A DNA stretch of 23,875 bases, from contig DAOUEP010000030.1 in the NCBI GenBank assembly GCA_034430515.1, positions 1 through 23,875 of the forward strand. Direction: 5' to 3'. The translations under genes were made by a program, and so were the position numbers. Shown in pieces: positions 1-6,328 of this stretch. The DNA is from DAOUEH01 sp034430515. Lineage in GTDB: Bacteria; Chloroflexota; Dehalococcoidia; Dehalococcoidales; RBG-16-60-22. Positions within the stretch are counted from its first letter, which is position 1. Each line of letters starts with the position of its first letter. The notes beneath the pieces were generated by a model, which saw nothing but the letters and a program-made list of their open reading frames with translations, had not been told where the DNA came from and made no database searches.

Positions 1-558
1 CTCCTCTACGTGGGCCGGCTCGACCCGCTCAAGGGCATCGACCGGCTGCTCCGGGCGATGACCCACCTGCGGCATTTCGATAAGCTCCGGCTGATTGTCA
101 TCGGCGGGGACGAGCGCAGCGTCAGCGAGCGTGAGAGGTTGAGCCGCCTGGCCGTGAAAATCGGCATCGAGAATTTGGTCACCTTTGAGGGTATGGTCAG
201 GCAGGAGCTTCTCCCCGGCTATTACCGCGCCGCCGACTGCTGCGTGGTGCCTTCCTACCACGAGAGCTTCGGGCTGGTGGCCCTGGAGGCCCTGGCCTGC
301 GGCACGCCGGTAGTATCCAGCGACGTGGGCGAAATGAGTAGCATTATCCTGCCGGGGGAGACGGGCTACGTGGTGAGCGATAACCGGCCGGAGGCCCTGG
401 CGGGGAAGATAGCGCAGGTACTGGCCTGGCCGCCCCGCGACACGGCGGCGATAAAGGCTATTCGTGGTTCGGTCGAGCGGTTCGGCTGGGCGAGCATCGC
501 CGCGGCCGTCACCGGAGAGCTACGCGCGGCGCTGGCTGATAAACTGGCGGCGGCCTAG
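1..558 (+). CDS. GT4-family glycosyltransferase, C-terminal part (5' end outside window)
   Basis: The reading frame is open from the first base (LLYVGRLDPLKG...), so the gene begins upstream of the window. What remains is the nucleotide-sugar-binding half of a GT-B fold glycosyltransferase. It has the GRLDPLKG strand and the E-x7-E signature in HESFGLVALE, followed by ACGTPVVSSDVGE, all typical of GT4 retaining enzymes (MshA, BshA and sucrose-phosphate synthase types). The sugar acceptor cannot be told from this half. The segment YYRAADCCVVPSYHESFGLVALEA closely resembles the MshA-type motif, and a PIG-L deacetylase and a double-GNAT protein lie next to it. A role in making a deacetylated, acylated glycoside is therefore possible, but this is inference. 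Its TAG stop lies in a CTAG that also supplies the stop of the convergent acetyltransferase gene. Confidence 0.9.
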   Translation, partial: LLYVGRLDPLKGIDRLLRAMTHLRHFDKLRLIVIGGDERSVSERERLSRLAVKIGIENLVTFEGMVRQELLPGYYRAADCCVVPSYHESFGLVALEALACGTPVVSSDVGEMSSIILPGETGYVVSDNRPEALAGKIAQVLAWPPRDTAAIKAIRGSVERFGWASIAAAVTGELRAALADKLAAA

Positions 559-1466
559 CCCACCGCTAGCTCGTACCAGAGGTAGGTCTGCCGGGGCTTA
601 AATCCCACCGATGCGTACAGCGCGCTGGCTGTCTCGTTGGCGCTGTCCACCGTCAGCCACACCTTACGGACGCCCCGTCCCTTGAGATGGGCCAGTCCCG
701 CCAGCAGCGTCCGCCGCCCGACGCCCTGCCCCTGGAAATCGGGGTGGGTGCCAATCATGTAGATGCGTCCCTCACCCGGGGCGCCTATCTCCGTCCAGCA
801 GTAGCCGGTGACGGCCGCCTCCTCGCAGGCCAGGATAATGTCCCGGCGGGAGCGGTGGCTCAGCCTTATCTCATGGGCCGTTGTCTCCGGCGTGTTACGC
901 TGGTAGCCCCAGTGGTCGGCGAAGCTGCGGTTCTGCAGCTGCGTCAGCAGCGCCTCCTCGCCCTCACCCAGGTGGCGGCAGCCGGTCAGGGCCGTCTCCA
1001 GCTCCGGCCAGGCGATATTATCCAGGTCCAGCGATAGCTCCAGGAAACGGCGGACATGCTTGAAGCCGAGCCGGCTGAGGATGTTCTTGGCGGTGACGTT
1101 CTCGTTGCGGATATAAATGTGGATAAATCGCGCCCCCAGCTCACCGGCGCGCTTCAGCGCCGTCCTGAGGAGCCGGCGTCCCAGGCCTTTCTGGCGGTGC
1201 TCCGGGAGCAGCCAGGCATCGGCGATGACACGCCCGATGGTGAGCTCCGGCTTGATATCCAGGAAGCCGACGGCATCGCCGCCCGCCGTGACGAGGAACA
1301 GGTCGCGGGCGGGGTCGTAGTCCGGCCGGGCCAGGTTCTCGGCGATGGCCTGCGGCGTGGCCGGGCGGCCGATGGGCTCCTCCCGCTCGGCGGCGAGATA
1401 GAGCAGGACGAACTCGTTGAAGTCGACGGGCCGATATTTCCTGATACGATATGGCGAATCATTCAT
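555..1466 (-). CDS. Two-domain GNAT N-acetyltransferase (MshD-like architecture)
   Basis: This 303-residue protein has two GNAT folds in tandem. The N-terminal domain (about 5-145) has the acetyl-CoA loop RQKGLGRR, then AKNILSRLGFKHVRR. The C-terminal domain (about 155-300) has QGQGVGRRTLL and NETASALYASVGFKP. Both pyrophosphate-binding loops (Q-x-x-G-x-G) look intact. Double GNAT proteins of about 300 residues include mycothiol synthase MshD, but many others have unknown acceptors, so the substrate is open. The start MNDSPYRI was chosen because GGAGGA lies just before the ATG. The open frame continues far upstream, but that extension is antisense to the PIG-L gene and is not credible. The stop overlaps the convergent glycosyltransferase stop by 4 bp, and no terminator fits between them. 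Confidence 0.9.
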   Translation of the reverse strand: MNDSPYRIRKYRPVDFNEFVLLYLAAEREEPIGRPATPQAIAENLARPDYDPARDLFLVTAGGDAVGFLDIKPELTIGRVIADAWLLPEHRQKGLGRRLLRTALKRAGELGARFIHIYIRNENVTAKNILSRLGFKHVRRFLELSLDLDNIAWPELETALTGCRHLGEGEEALLTQLQNRSFADHWGYQRNTPETTAHEIRLSHRSRRDIILACEEAAVTGYCWTEIGAPGEGRIYMIGTHPDFQGQGVGRRTLLAGLAHLKGRGVRKVWLTVDSANETASALYASVGFKPRQTYLWYELAVG

Positions 1467-1479
1467 CGTTCCTCCGAAA

Positions 1480-1509
1480 TTGTACCAGCTTCGGCTGATG
1501 TTATACAAT
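1480..1509 (+). promoter_or_regulatory. Putative sigma-70 promoter of the PIG-L deacetylase gene
   Basis: TTGTAC (1480-1485) and TACAAT (1504-1509) are separated by 18 bp. An alternative -10 is TATACA (1502-1507), with 16 bp spacing. The predicted start is near 1516, about 35 nt before the ATG. The element is nearly symmetric, because ATTGTA and TACAAT are reverse complements. It could therefore also drive the divergent acetyltransferase gene, although that transcript would have almost no leader. Confidence 0.45.
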
Positions 1510-1550
1510 TTAAGTAGAATAGACTGGTTGATAAAGGAGTTCCAGATAGT

Positions 1551-2243
1551 ATGTCCGACGAGATTTACATGATGGTGGTCACGCCGCACCCCGACGACGC
1601 CGAGTTCGGGGTCGCCGGGACGGTAGCCCGCCTGACGCGGGAAGGCAAGCAGGTCGTCTACGTGGTCTGCACCAACGGCGATAAGGGCACCAGCGACAGA
1701 AACGTCCGGCCGGAGGATTTGGCCAAAACGAGGGAAAAAGAGCAGCTGGCCGCCGCCGAACTGCTGGGCGTGAGCGACGTGACCTTTCTGCGCTACCCCG
1801 ACCAGGGCCTGGAGGATACCCCCGATTTCCGCCGGGCGCTGGTGCGGGTGATACGTAAGTACCGCCCGCAGGTGGTGGTCACCGCCGACCCTTACCGCAA
1901 GTATATGTGGCACCGCGACCACCGCATCGCCGGGCAGGTGACCCTCGATGCCGTTTTCCCCTATTCCCGCGACCACCTGGCCTTCCCCGAGCTGCTCGAC
2001 GAGGGGCTGGAGCCGCACAAGGTGAGGGAGATGTGGTTCTGGGCATCGGACGACGTCAATCACCGCCTCGACGTGACCGCTACCTTCGATATCAAGCTGG
2101 CCGCCCTGGGCTGTCACAAGAGCCAGGTGGGGGATATCCCGCCGGAGATGCGGCAGCGCCTGCGGGAATGGGCCCACATGATGGCCGACGGGGAGAAGTT
2201 CGAGCTGGCCGAGGCCTTTCACCGGCTGGAGATGAGATACTAG
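1551..2243 (+). CDS. PIG-L/LmbE-family N-acetylglucosaminyl-type deacetylase
   Basis: This 230-residue zinc hydrolase has the family's PHPDDAE motif at 12-18 and HRDH at 121-124. In the family H13, D16 and H124 bind Zn and D15 is the general base. The length is normal for single-domain PIG-L enzymes, and there is no signal peptide, so it is cytoplasmic. Known members remove acetyl from GlcNAc-linked substrates (MshB, BshB, PIG-L) or cleave amide conjugates (Mca). The true substrate here is not known. AAGGAG (1534-1539) lies 11 nt before the ATG, rather far but with no better start. The gene is divergent from a double-GNAT gene and close to a GT4 glycosyltransferase, which is the enzyme set needed to make an acylated amino-sugar glycoside. 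It ends just before a hairpin shared with the convergent oxidoreductase operon. Confidence 0.93.
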   Translation: MSDEIYMMVVTPHPDDAEFGVAGTVARLTREGKQVVYVVCTNGDKGTSDRNVRPEDLAKTREKEQLAAAELLGVSDVTFLRYPDQGLEDTPDFRRALVRVIRKYRPQVVVTADPYRKYMWHRDHRIAGQVTLDAVFPYSRDHLAFPELLDEGLEPHKVREMWFWASDDVNHRLDVTATFDIKLAALGCHKSQVGDIPPEMRQRLREWAHMMADGEKFELAEAFHRLEMRY

Positions 2244-2260
2244 CCGATACAGTACGCCCT

Positions 2261-2324
2261 AAAAAGCTCCCCCTCTCCAGACAACTGCCTTCATGGTGGT
2301 ATTGCGTTAAGTCTGGAGAGGGGG
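2261..2324 (-). terminator. Intrinsic terminator of the oxidoreductase operon (long-loop hairpin)
   Basis: A perfect 14-bp inverted repeat, CCCCCTCTCCAGAC (2269-2282) and GTCTGGAGAGGGGG (2311-2324), encloses a 28-nt loop. Read on the minus strand it is followed by GAGCTTTTT (T-tract at 2261-2265), so it should end the operon that stops at 2364. On the plus strand, after the PIG-L gene, the only T-rich stretch is at 2341-2352, too far away for a canonical terminator. Confidence 0.65.
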
Positions 2325-2363
2325 GCAGAGGGGAAGAGGCTATTTAGTTTTTAAGCCCGGCGG

Positions 2364-4499
2364 CTACTTGCCGTCGGGGGCCTTGTATACCTTGCACAGC
2401 AGGGCCGTCAGGTCGGGCGAGCCGTACATCGGGTCGCAGTGGTCGTTGGCCGTGAGCACGTTGGGGTTCGACCGGAACAGCCCGTGCAGCGGCCCCGGGT
2501 CCTCCGGGTAGAAGCAGTTGGCCGTGGCCATGACCACCCGGCGGTGGATGCCGGGGAAGAGGCGCGCCTTCTGCTTGATGCGCCCGCGCGGCGTCTCGAT
2601 GAAGGCCCAGTCGCCGTCCTCGATGCCCATTTCCTTGGCCGTTTCCGGGTGAATCTGCATCACCGGGTCTTTCTGGAAGCTCCGCAGCCAGGGGATATTG
2701 CGGTACTGCGAGAGGAAGTAGAACGGCTGGCGGTAGCCGGTGGAGAGCACCAGCGGGTACTCCTTGGCCAGCTCCGGCGTGGACACGGGGCTTTCCCCCG
2801 GCTCCTGGAAGAAAGGCAGGGGGTCGTAGCCCAGGTCTTCCAGCACCGTGGAGTAGAGCTCCATCTTGCCGGTGGGGGTGGGGAAGCCGCCGCCCTTGCG
2901 CCAGTAATCGGTCTTGTATTTGTAGTAAATCTGGTCTTTGCCCATCTTGGCGAGCACACCCTTTTTGCTGAACTCCTTCCAGGTGAGGTTGCCCTTGCGC
3001 AGGGTGTAGTCCAGCATCTTTTCCACGTTCTCGAACCAGTAGTCGGGGGCGACGCGCTTGCCCAGCTCGTTGAAAATCCAGTTATCGGGCTTGGCCTCGC
3101 CAGGCGGGTCGACCGTCTTGTTGATGGCCTCAATCATAAAGCGCGGGTGCATGTTGTAGATATCGTCGCTCTCCAGCCAGTGCGCCGCCGGCAGCAGGAT
3201 ATCGGCGTACTCGGCCATCGGCCCCATGAACTGGTCGACGTGGGCCAGGAAGTCCACGTTGCGCAGGGCCTTATACACCTCGTTGCTGTTGGCCAGGTGG
3301 ATAATCTGCTGGCCGCCCACGCTGAACCAGACCCTGACCACCGGGTTATCGTTTTTGGCCAGCTGCTTGATGACGGTATCCGAGTGGGCGGTGCGGGCGG
3401 CCCCCATCTTGAACCTGTCGCTGCCGACGATGCCCTTACGCATCTCGTCGGTGAGGGGTAACTCCAGGTAGAAGTCCTCCAGCAGGCCGGTATCCGGCAC
3501 CACCCAGCTCATCATGCTGCCCGGCCGCTCGATGTTGCCGGTGACGCCGAGGAGACAGATAATGGCGCGTATCGTCTGGCCGCAGTTGGCCTGGCGCTCC
3601 AGCGAGCTGCCCACCTGGATGCAGCCGGGCGTGTCCTCGGCGAAGAGGTGCGCCGCCCGTTTGATGTCGTCGGCCTTGAGCCAGGTGATTTCGGCGACCT
3701 TGTCCGGCGGGTATTCCTCGACGCGCTCGGCCAGCTGGTCGAAGCCGTGCGTCCACCTGGAGACGAACTCCTTGTCCCAGAGTCCCTCCTTGATGATGAC
3801 GTTGAGCATGCCCAGGGCCAGGGCGGCGTCCGTCCCCGGCCTAATTTGCAGCCAGAGCGTCGCCCGCGAGGACAGGGCCGTTTCGCGCGGGTCGATGACG
3901 ATTAAATTCTTCACGTAGCGCAGCGAGTTGAGGAACCAGACGGCCATCTCCGAGTCGGCGCTGGATATTTCCAGCTGCTTGGCCCAGGCTATCTGCGTCT
4001 TGGGGAACTCGCCGCCCCAGCCGTGGTAGTCGCAGTAGAGCCGGCCGTAGCCGGTCACCAGCCCGTAGAGCCCCAGGCGCGGGCTGTGGCAGATGTAGCC
4101 GGGGGTGATGATGTTGGCCGTGCCGATGGAGCGGGCGAGGCGGTGGGTGTAGCGGTTGTAGCCCCGCCCCGTCCCCTGGGAGACGGCCACCGAGGACGGC
4201 CCGTACCTGGCGATGGACTCCTTCATCTTGCCGGCGATGGTATCCAGCGCTTCGTCCCAGGTAATGCGCTCCCACTTGCCCTCGCCGCGCTCGCCCAGGC
4301 GCTTGAGGGGGTATTTGAGGCGGTCGGGGTGGCCGACGTGCTGGATGGAGGAAAGCCCCTTGGAGCACATCGTGCCGCGGGTGGGAGTATCGGGGTTGCC
4401 CTCGATGTGGGTAATCACGCCGTCGGTGACGGTGACCAGGACGCCGCAGCCGCCGTGGCAGCCCTTGCAGGTGGTCTTGATAATCTTTGTTTCGCTCAT
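2364..4499 (-). CDS. Molybdopterin (Mo/W-bisPGD) oxidoreductase catalytic subunit
   Basis: This 711-residue protein of the DMSO-reductase superfamily is the catalytic subunit of a three-subunit CISM complex (Psr/Phs/Ttr type). An N-terminal [4Fe-4S] motif uses C11, C14, C18 and C45. A Mo-domain follows (PSSVAVSQGTGRG, then ICHSP, where C137 is the likely Mo ligand by position, an inference). Later segments are LIVIDPRET, PMAEYADILLPAA and the C-terminal dinucleotide-binding domain (LVLSTGYRQ, QIHPETAKEMGIEDGDW, ending near CDPMYGSPDL). The substrate cannot be read from sequence; polysulfide, thiosulfate, tetrathionate, an oxyanion or a hydratase role are all possible. Unusually there is no twin-arginine signal: the chain begins MSETKIIKTTCKGCHGGCG. 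It therefore either faces the cytoplasm or relies on a partner for export. It is the last gene of the operon, 29 nt after nrfD. Confidence 0.95.
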   Translation of the reverse strand: MSETKIIKTTCKGCHGGCGVLVTVTDGVITHIEGNPDTPTRGTMCSKGLSSIQHVGHPDRLKYPLKRLGERGEGKWERITWDEALDTIAGKMKESIARYGPSSVAVSQGTGRGYNRYTHRLARSIGTANIITPGYICHSPRLGLYGLVTGYGRLYCDYHGWGGEFPKTQIAWAKQLEISSADSEMAVWFLNSLRYVKNLIVIDPRETALSSRATLWLQIRPGTDAALALGMLNVIIKEGLWDKEFVSRWTHGFDQLAERVEEYPPDKVAEITWLKADDIKRAAHLFAEDTPGCIQVGSSLERQANCGQTIRAIICLLGVTGNIERPGSMMSWVVPDTGLLEDFYLELPLTDEMRKGIVGSDRFKMGAARTAHSDTVIKQLAKNDNPVVRVWFSVGGQQIIHLANSNEVYKALRNVDFLAHVDQFMGPMAEYADILLPAAHWLESDDIYNMHPRFMIEAINKTVDPPGEAKPDNWIFNELGKRVAPDYWFENVEKMLDYTLRKGNLTWKEFSKKGVLAKMGKDQIYYKYKTDYWRKGGGFPTPTGKMELYSTVLEDLGYDPLPFFQEPGESPVSTPELAKEYPLVLSTGYRQPFYFLSQYRNIPWLRSFQKDPVMQIHPETAKEMGIEDGDWAFIETPRGRIKQKARLFPGIHRRVVMATANCFYPEDPGPLHGLFRSNPNVLTANDHCDPMYGSPDLTALLCKVYKAPDGK

Positions 4500-4528
4500 G
4501 GTTCTACCCTATAAAAACTCAATAGTAA

Positions 4529-5407
4529 TCAGCTGGCCGGCTGCCTGGCGACCAGCGGCTTGTAGGCGCCGGCCTTGAGCACGCAGTAGCGCAGCGCCAG
4601 CCCCCCGATAATCTCGCAGACGACGCCGGCGATGAGCACTCCCGAATGCAGCGCCGCGCCGAACTCGCCCACCAGGCCGATAATCAGCGGGATGAAGATG
4701 CCCAGCACGACGATGCCCCCCCAGAAGTAGGGGGCCAGGTGGCCGCGCATCTGCTCCAGCACCGAGAGCCTCCCCGTGGGGGCGCGCCGGGCCGCCGTCC
4801 AGAGGTAGACGGCGATGAGCAGGGCGTTGACGATGAGCAGCCAGCGGCTGCCCGCCTCGGCGGCCTCCAGGTTGATGTTGCCGCCGCTCAGGGCGATGAC
4901 AACCGCCAGGCCGAAGCCGCCCAGCACGCCGCAGAGGACGAAGAGCAGCGGCAGCAGGGTGGAGTTCCAGAAGGGCACCGCCTTGACGGTGTTGAGCACG
5001 AAGCCGGTGTAAATGGTCACCGCCAGCGCCGCCACTCCGGCCAGCACCTTGAAGGCCATCTCGGCGGCGCCGGGGGCCCAGTAGGAAAGGGCCAGCTGGA
5101 CGGCGCCGAAGAGGATAAAGCCGAAGACGAAAATGATGCCCCGCGCCAGCCACGAGCTCTGCGGCCGGGTGACGATACGCCAGAAGCGCCAGGGCTTGCC
5201 CAGGTAGATGATGTGCGCCCCGCCCTTGATGACGGCGATAATCAGCCAGCTGACGAACATGCCCGCCAGGCTGTTGAAAAAGAGCGATACCAGGTAGAGT
5301 CCCCCGCCCAGACCGCCGGCGTAAAAGGCAATCCAGAGGAAGATGCCCCGCCGGTCAATCCACTCCGTCTGGCGGGTGTAGTTTATCATCCATTCGTGGG
5401 CTTCCAT
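4529..5407 (-). CDS. nrfD: NrfD/PsrC-family membrane anchor and quinone-interacting subunit
   Basis: This 292-residue polytopic protein has about eight hydrophobic segments. The first contains the glycine-rich AGGLGGGLYLVS typical of NrfD/PsrC. The soluble segment HIIYLGKPWRFWRIVTRPQSSWLARG follows the second membrane segment and matches the conserved family region near the quinol pocket. Family members pass electrons between menaquinone and the FeS subunit, and some couple this to proton movement. The gene starts 3 nt after the ferredoxin-subunit stop; its Shine-Dalgarno sequence (GGAG, 9 nt before ATG) lies inside the upstream gene, indicating tight co-translation. The C-terminus ends in the membrane-proximal AGAYKPLVARQ, a common NrfD ending. 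Confidence 0.93.
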   Translation of the reverse strand: MEAHEWMINYTRQTEWIDRRGIFLWIAFYAGGLGGGLYLVSLFFNSLAGMFVSWLIIAVIKGGAHIIYLGKPWRFWRIVTRPQSSWLARGIIFVFGFILFGAVQLALSYWAPGAAEMAFKVLAGVAALAVTIYTGFVLNTVKAVPFWNSTLLPLLFVLCGVLGGFGLAVVIALSGGNINLEAAEAGSRWLLIVNALLIAVYLWTAARRAPTGRLSVLEQMRGHLAPYFWGGIVVLGIFIPLIIGLVGEFGAALHSGVLIAGVVCEIIGGLALRYCVLKAGAYKPLVARQPAS

Positions 5408-5410
5408 ACG

Positions 5411-6139
5411 CTATTTCTCCGCCGCGCTTCCGGCGGTCTCCCGCCGTGATTTGGTGTCTTTCTTCCTGGGTTTATCCGGCTGGCCTATCTTGTGGTCGAT
5501 GAAGTAGACCGAGGGGTTGGTGTCGTACTCCGGGTGCAGCTGAAAGCCGTCGTACTCCCGGATGAGCTTGGATACCTCGCTGTCGGGGTCGTCCAGGTCG
5601 CCGAAGGTGAGCGCCCGGGCGGGGCAGGTATTGACGCAGGCGGGCGTGGCGTCGCGGTCGATGCCCGGCTTCAGCCCCTTGGCCAGCCCGGCGTCGATGC
5701 GCTCGGCGCAGAAGTTGCACTTCTCGGTGGTGCCCGTCTGGTGCGGGTAGAGCTTCTTGCCGGCCTCCTCGAAGGGCGTGGGGCCGCTTTCGGGGAAGAA
5801 GCCCCTGGCCTTGTCCTTGGAGAGGAAGGTGCGGTTCTGGTAGGGGCAGGCGATAACGCAGTAGCGGCAGCCGACGCACTTGTCCTGGTCAATGGCGACG
5901 ATGCCGTCGGGGCGCTGGTAGGTGGCCCCGGTGGGGCATACCTCCACGCAGGGAGCGTCCTGGCACTGGTTGCAGCGCAGCGAGTAGGTGGCCACCGACG
6001 GCGGGTCGCCCTCGGTCTCCAGCGCCATCAGCCGCGGCCAGTTCATGCCCTCGGGCAGGAAGTGCTCGATGCGGCAGGCGGCGATACAGGCGTAACAGCG
6101 CACGCACTTGGATAAATCAACTACCATTCCCCATCTCAT
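5411..6139 (-). CDS. Four-cluster ferredoxin subunit of the Mo-oxidoreductase (PsrB/DmsB/PhsB type)
   Basis: This 242-residue electron-transfer subunit has sixteen cysteines in four groups: C12/15/18/22, C56/59/64/68, C88/91/94/98 and C141/144/168/172. This is the standard pattern for four [4Fe-4S] clusters in CISM complexes. It should carry electrons between the NrfD quinone site and the Mo cofactor. There is no signal peptide, as expected for this subunit type. The start MRWGMVVDLSKC is supported by CGGGAG (6149-6154) 9 nt before ATG; the second in-frame Met (codon 5) has no suitably spaced site. The C-terminal tail, after about residue 215, is lysine- and arginine-rich. It is the first gene of the operon and follows a structured leader of about 110 nt. 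Confidence 0.94.
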   Translation of the reverse strand: MRWGMVVDLSKCVRCYACIAACRIEHFLPEGMNWPRLMALETEGDPPSVATYSLRCNQCQDAPCVEVCPTGATYQRPDGIVAIDQDKCVGCRYCVIACPYQNRTFLSKDKARGFFPESGPTPFEEAGKKLYPHQTGTTEKCNFCAERIDAGLAKGLKPGIDRDATPACVNTCPARALTFGDLDDPDSEVSKLIREYDGFQLHPEYDTNPSVYFIDHKIGQPDKPRKKDTKSRRETAGSAAEK

Positions 6140-6250
6140 GCCATTGTTCTCCCGTCAAACCTGTTTACGTGTTGCGAGTAATATCGGTGAAAATGATGCG
6201 CAATACCACCCATGATATTAGCCTAAAACGGCGGGAGCGCGCAACCCCTA
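6140..6250 (-). promoter_or_regulatory. Structured 5' leader of the Mo-oxidoreductase operon (riboswitch-like)
   Basis: Reading the minus strand from the predicted start near 6249, the leader holds two nested inverted repeats. P1 is GTTGCG (6245-6240) with CGCAAC (6176-6171). P2 is TAATATC (6220-6214) with GATATTA (6185-6179), continued by GGTG (6210-6207) with CACC (6189-6186). CTCCCG (6237-6232), inside P1, is a perfect complement of the Shine-Dalgarno segment CGGGAG (6154-6149), which lies outside P1. That pairing would make a pseudoknot and hide the ribosome site. Layout and size resemble a translational riboswitch or protein-binding leader. I do not recognise a known class; a Moco-type or other cofactor sensor is conceivable. 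Structure was judged by eye only. Confidence 0.5.
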
Positions 6251-6255
6251 TACTA

Positions 6256-6261
6256 AGTATA
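6256..6261 (-). promoter_or_regulatory. -10 element of the Mo-oxidoreductase operon promoter
   Basis: TATACT on the minus strand gives a predicted start near 6249, about 110 nt before the ferredoxin-subunit ATG. The -35 position 17 bp upstream reads AGACAG, which is poor, so the promoter probably needs an activator. The -10 lies within a symmetric sequence (TATACT-A-AGTATA, 6249-6261). Confidence 0.55.
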
Positions 6262-6283
6262 TGACGGATTGCATAAAGCTGTC

Positions 6284-6299
6284 TGTGAAATAGTTCACA
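6284..6299. promoter_or_regulatory. CRP-type operator, perfect palindrome TGTGA-N6-TCACA
   Basis: On the plus strand the site reads TGTGAAATAGTTCACA, with both half-sites fully matching the CRP consensus. Its centre (6291.5) lies about 41.5-42.5 bp upstream of the start predicted from the TATACT -10 element. That is the classic class II activator position overlapping a weak -35. The adjacent CRP/FNR-family gene (6329-7012) carries the recognition-helix residues that read TGTGA in CRP. It is therefore the obvious candidate to bind here. Confidence 0.75.
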
Positions 6300-6328
6300 T
6301 TGGGAGAACGGGGTGGAGTGGGGGAGGC

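Noticed and set aside
1467..2222. In-frame upstream extension of the acetyltransferase gene (to 555 codons)
   Set aside because: The extension is antisense to the PIG-L gene; the ATG at 1466 has a good Shine-Dalgarno and a GNAT-like start.
2291..2306. TCATGG-TGGTATTGCG in the terminator loop resembles the minus-strand TCATGGGTGGTATTGCG at 6213-6197
   Set aside because: It is a 16-base match with one gap, on opposite strands relative to the operon; one such match is expected by chance in 24 kb compared with itself.
6249..6261. Symmetric TATACT-A-AGTATA as a divergent plus-strand promoter
   Set aside because: A plus-strand transcript would run antisense into the CRP/FNR gene and no good plus-strand -35 is present; treated only as the minus-strand -10 region.
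6301..6327. G-rich plus-strand run between the CRP/FNR gene and its downstream promoter (possible G-quadruplex)
   Set aside because: Only two or three runs of three or more G with uneven loops; too weak to call in GC-rich DNA.
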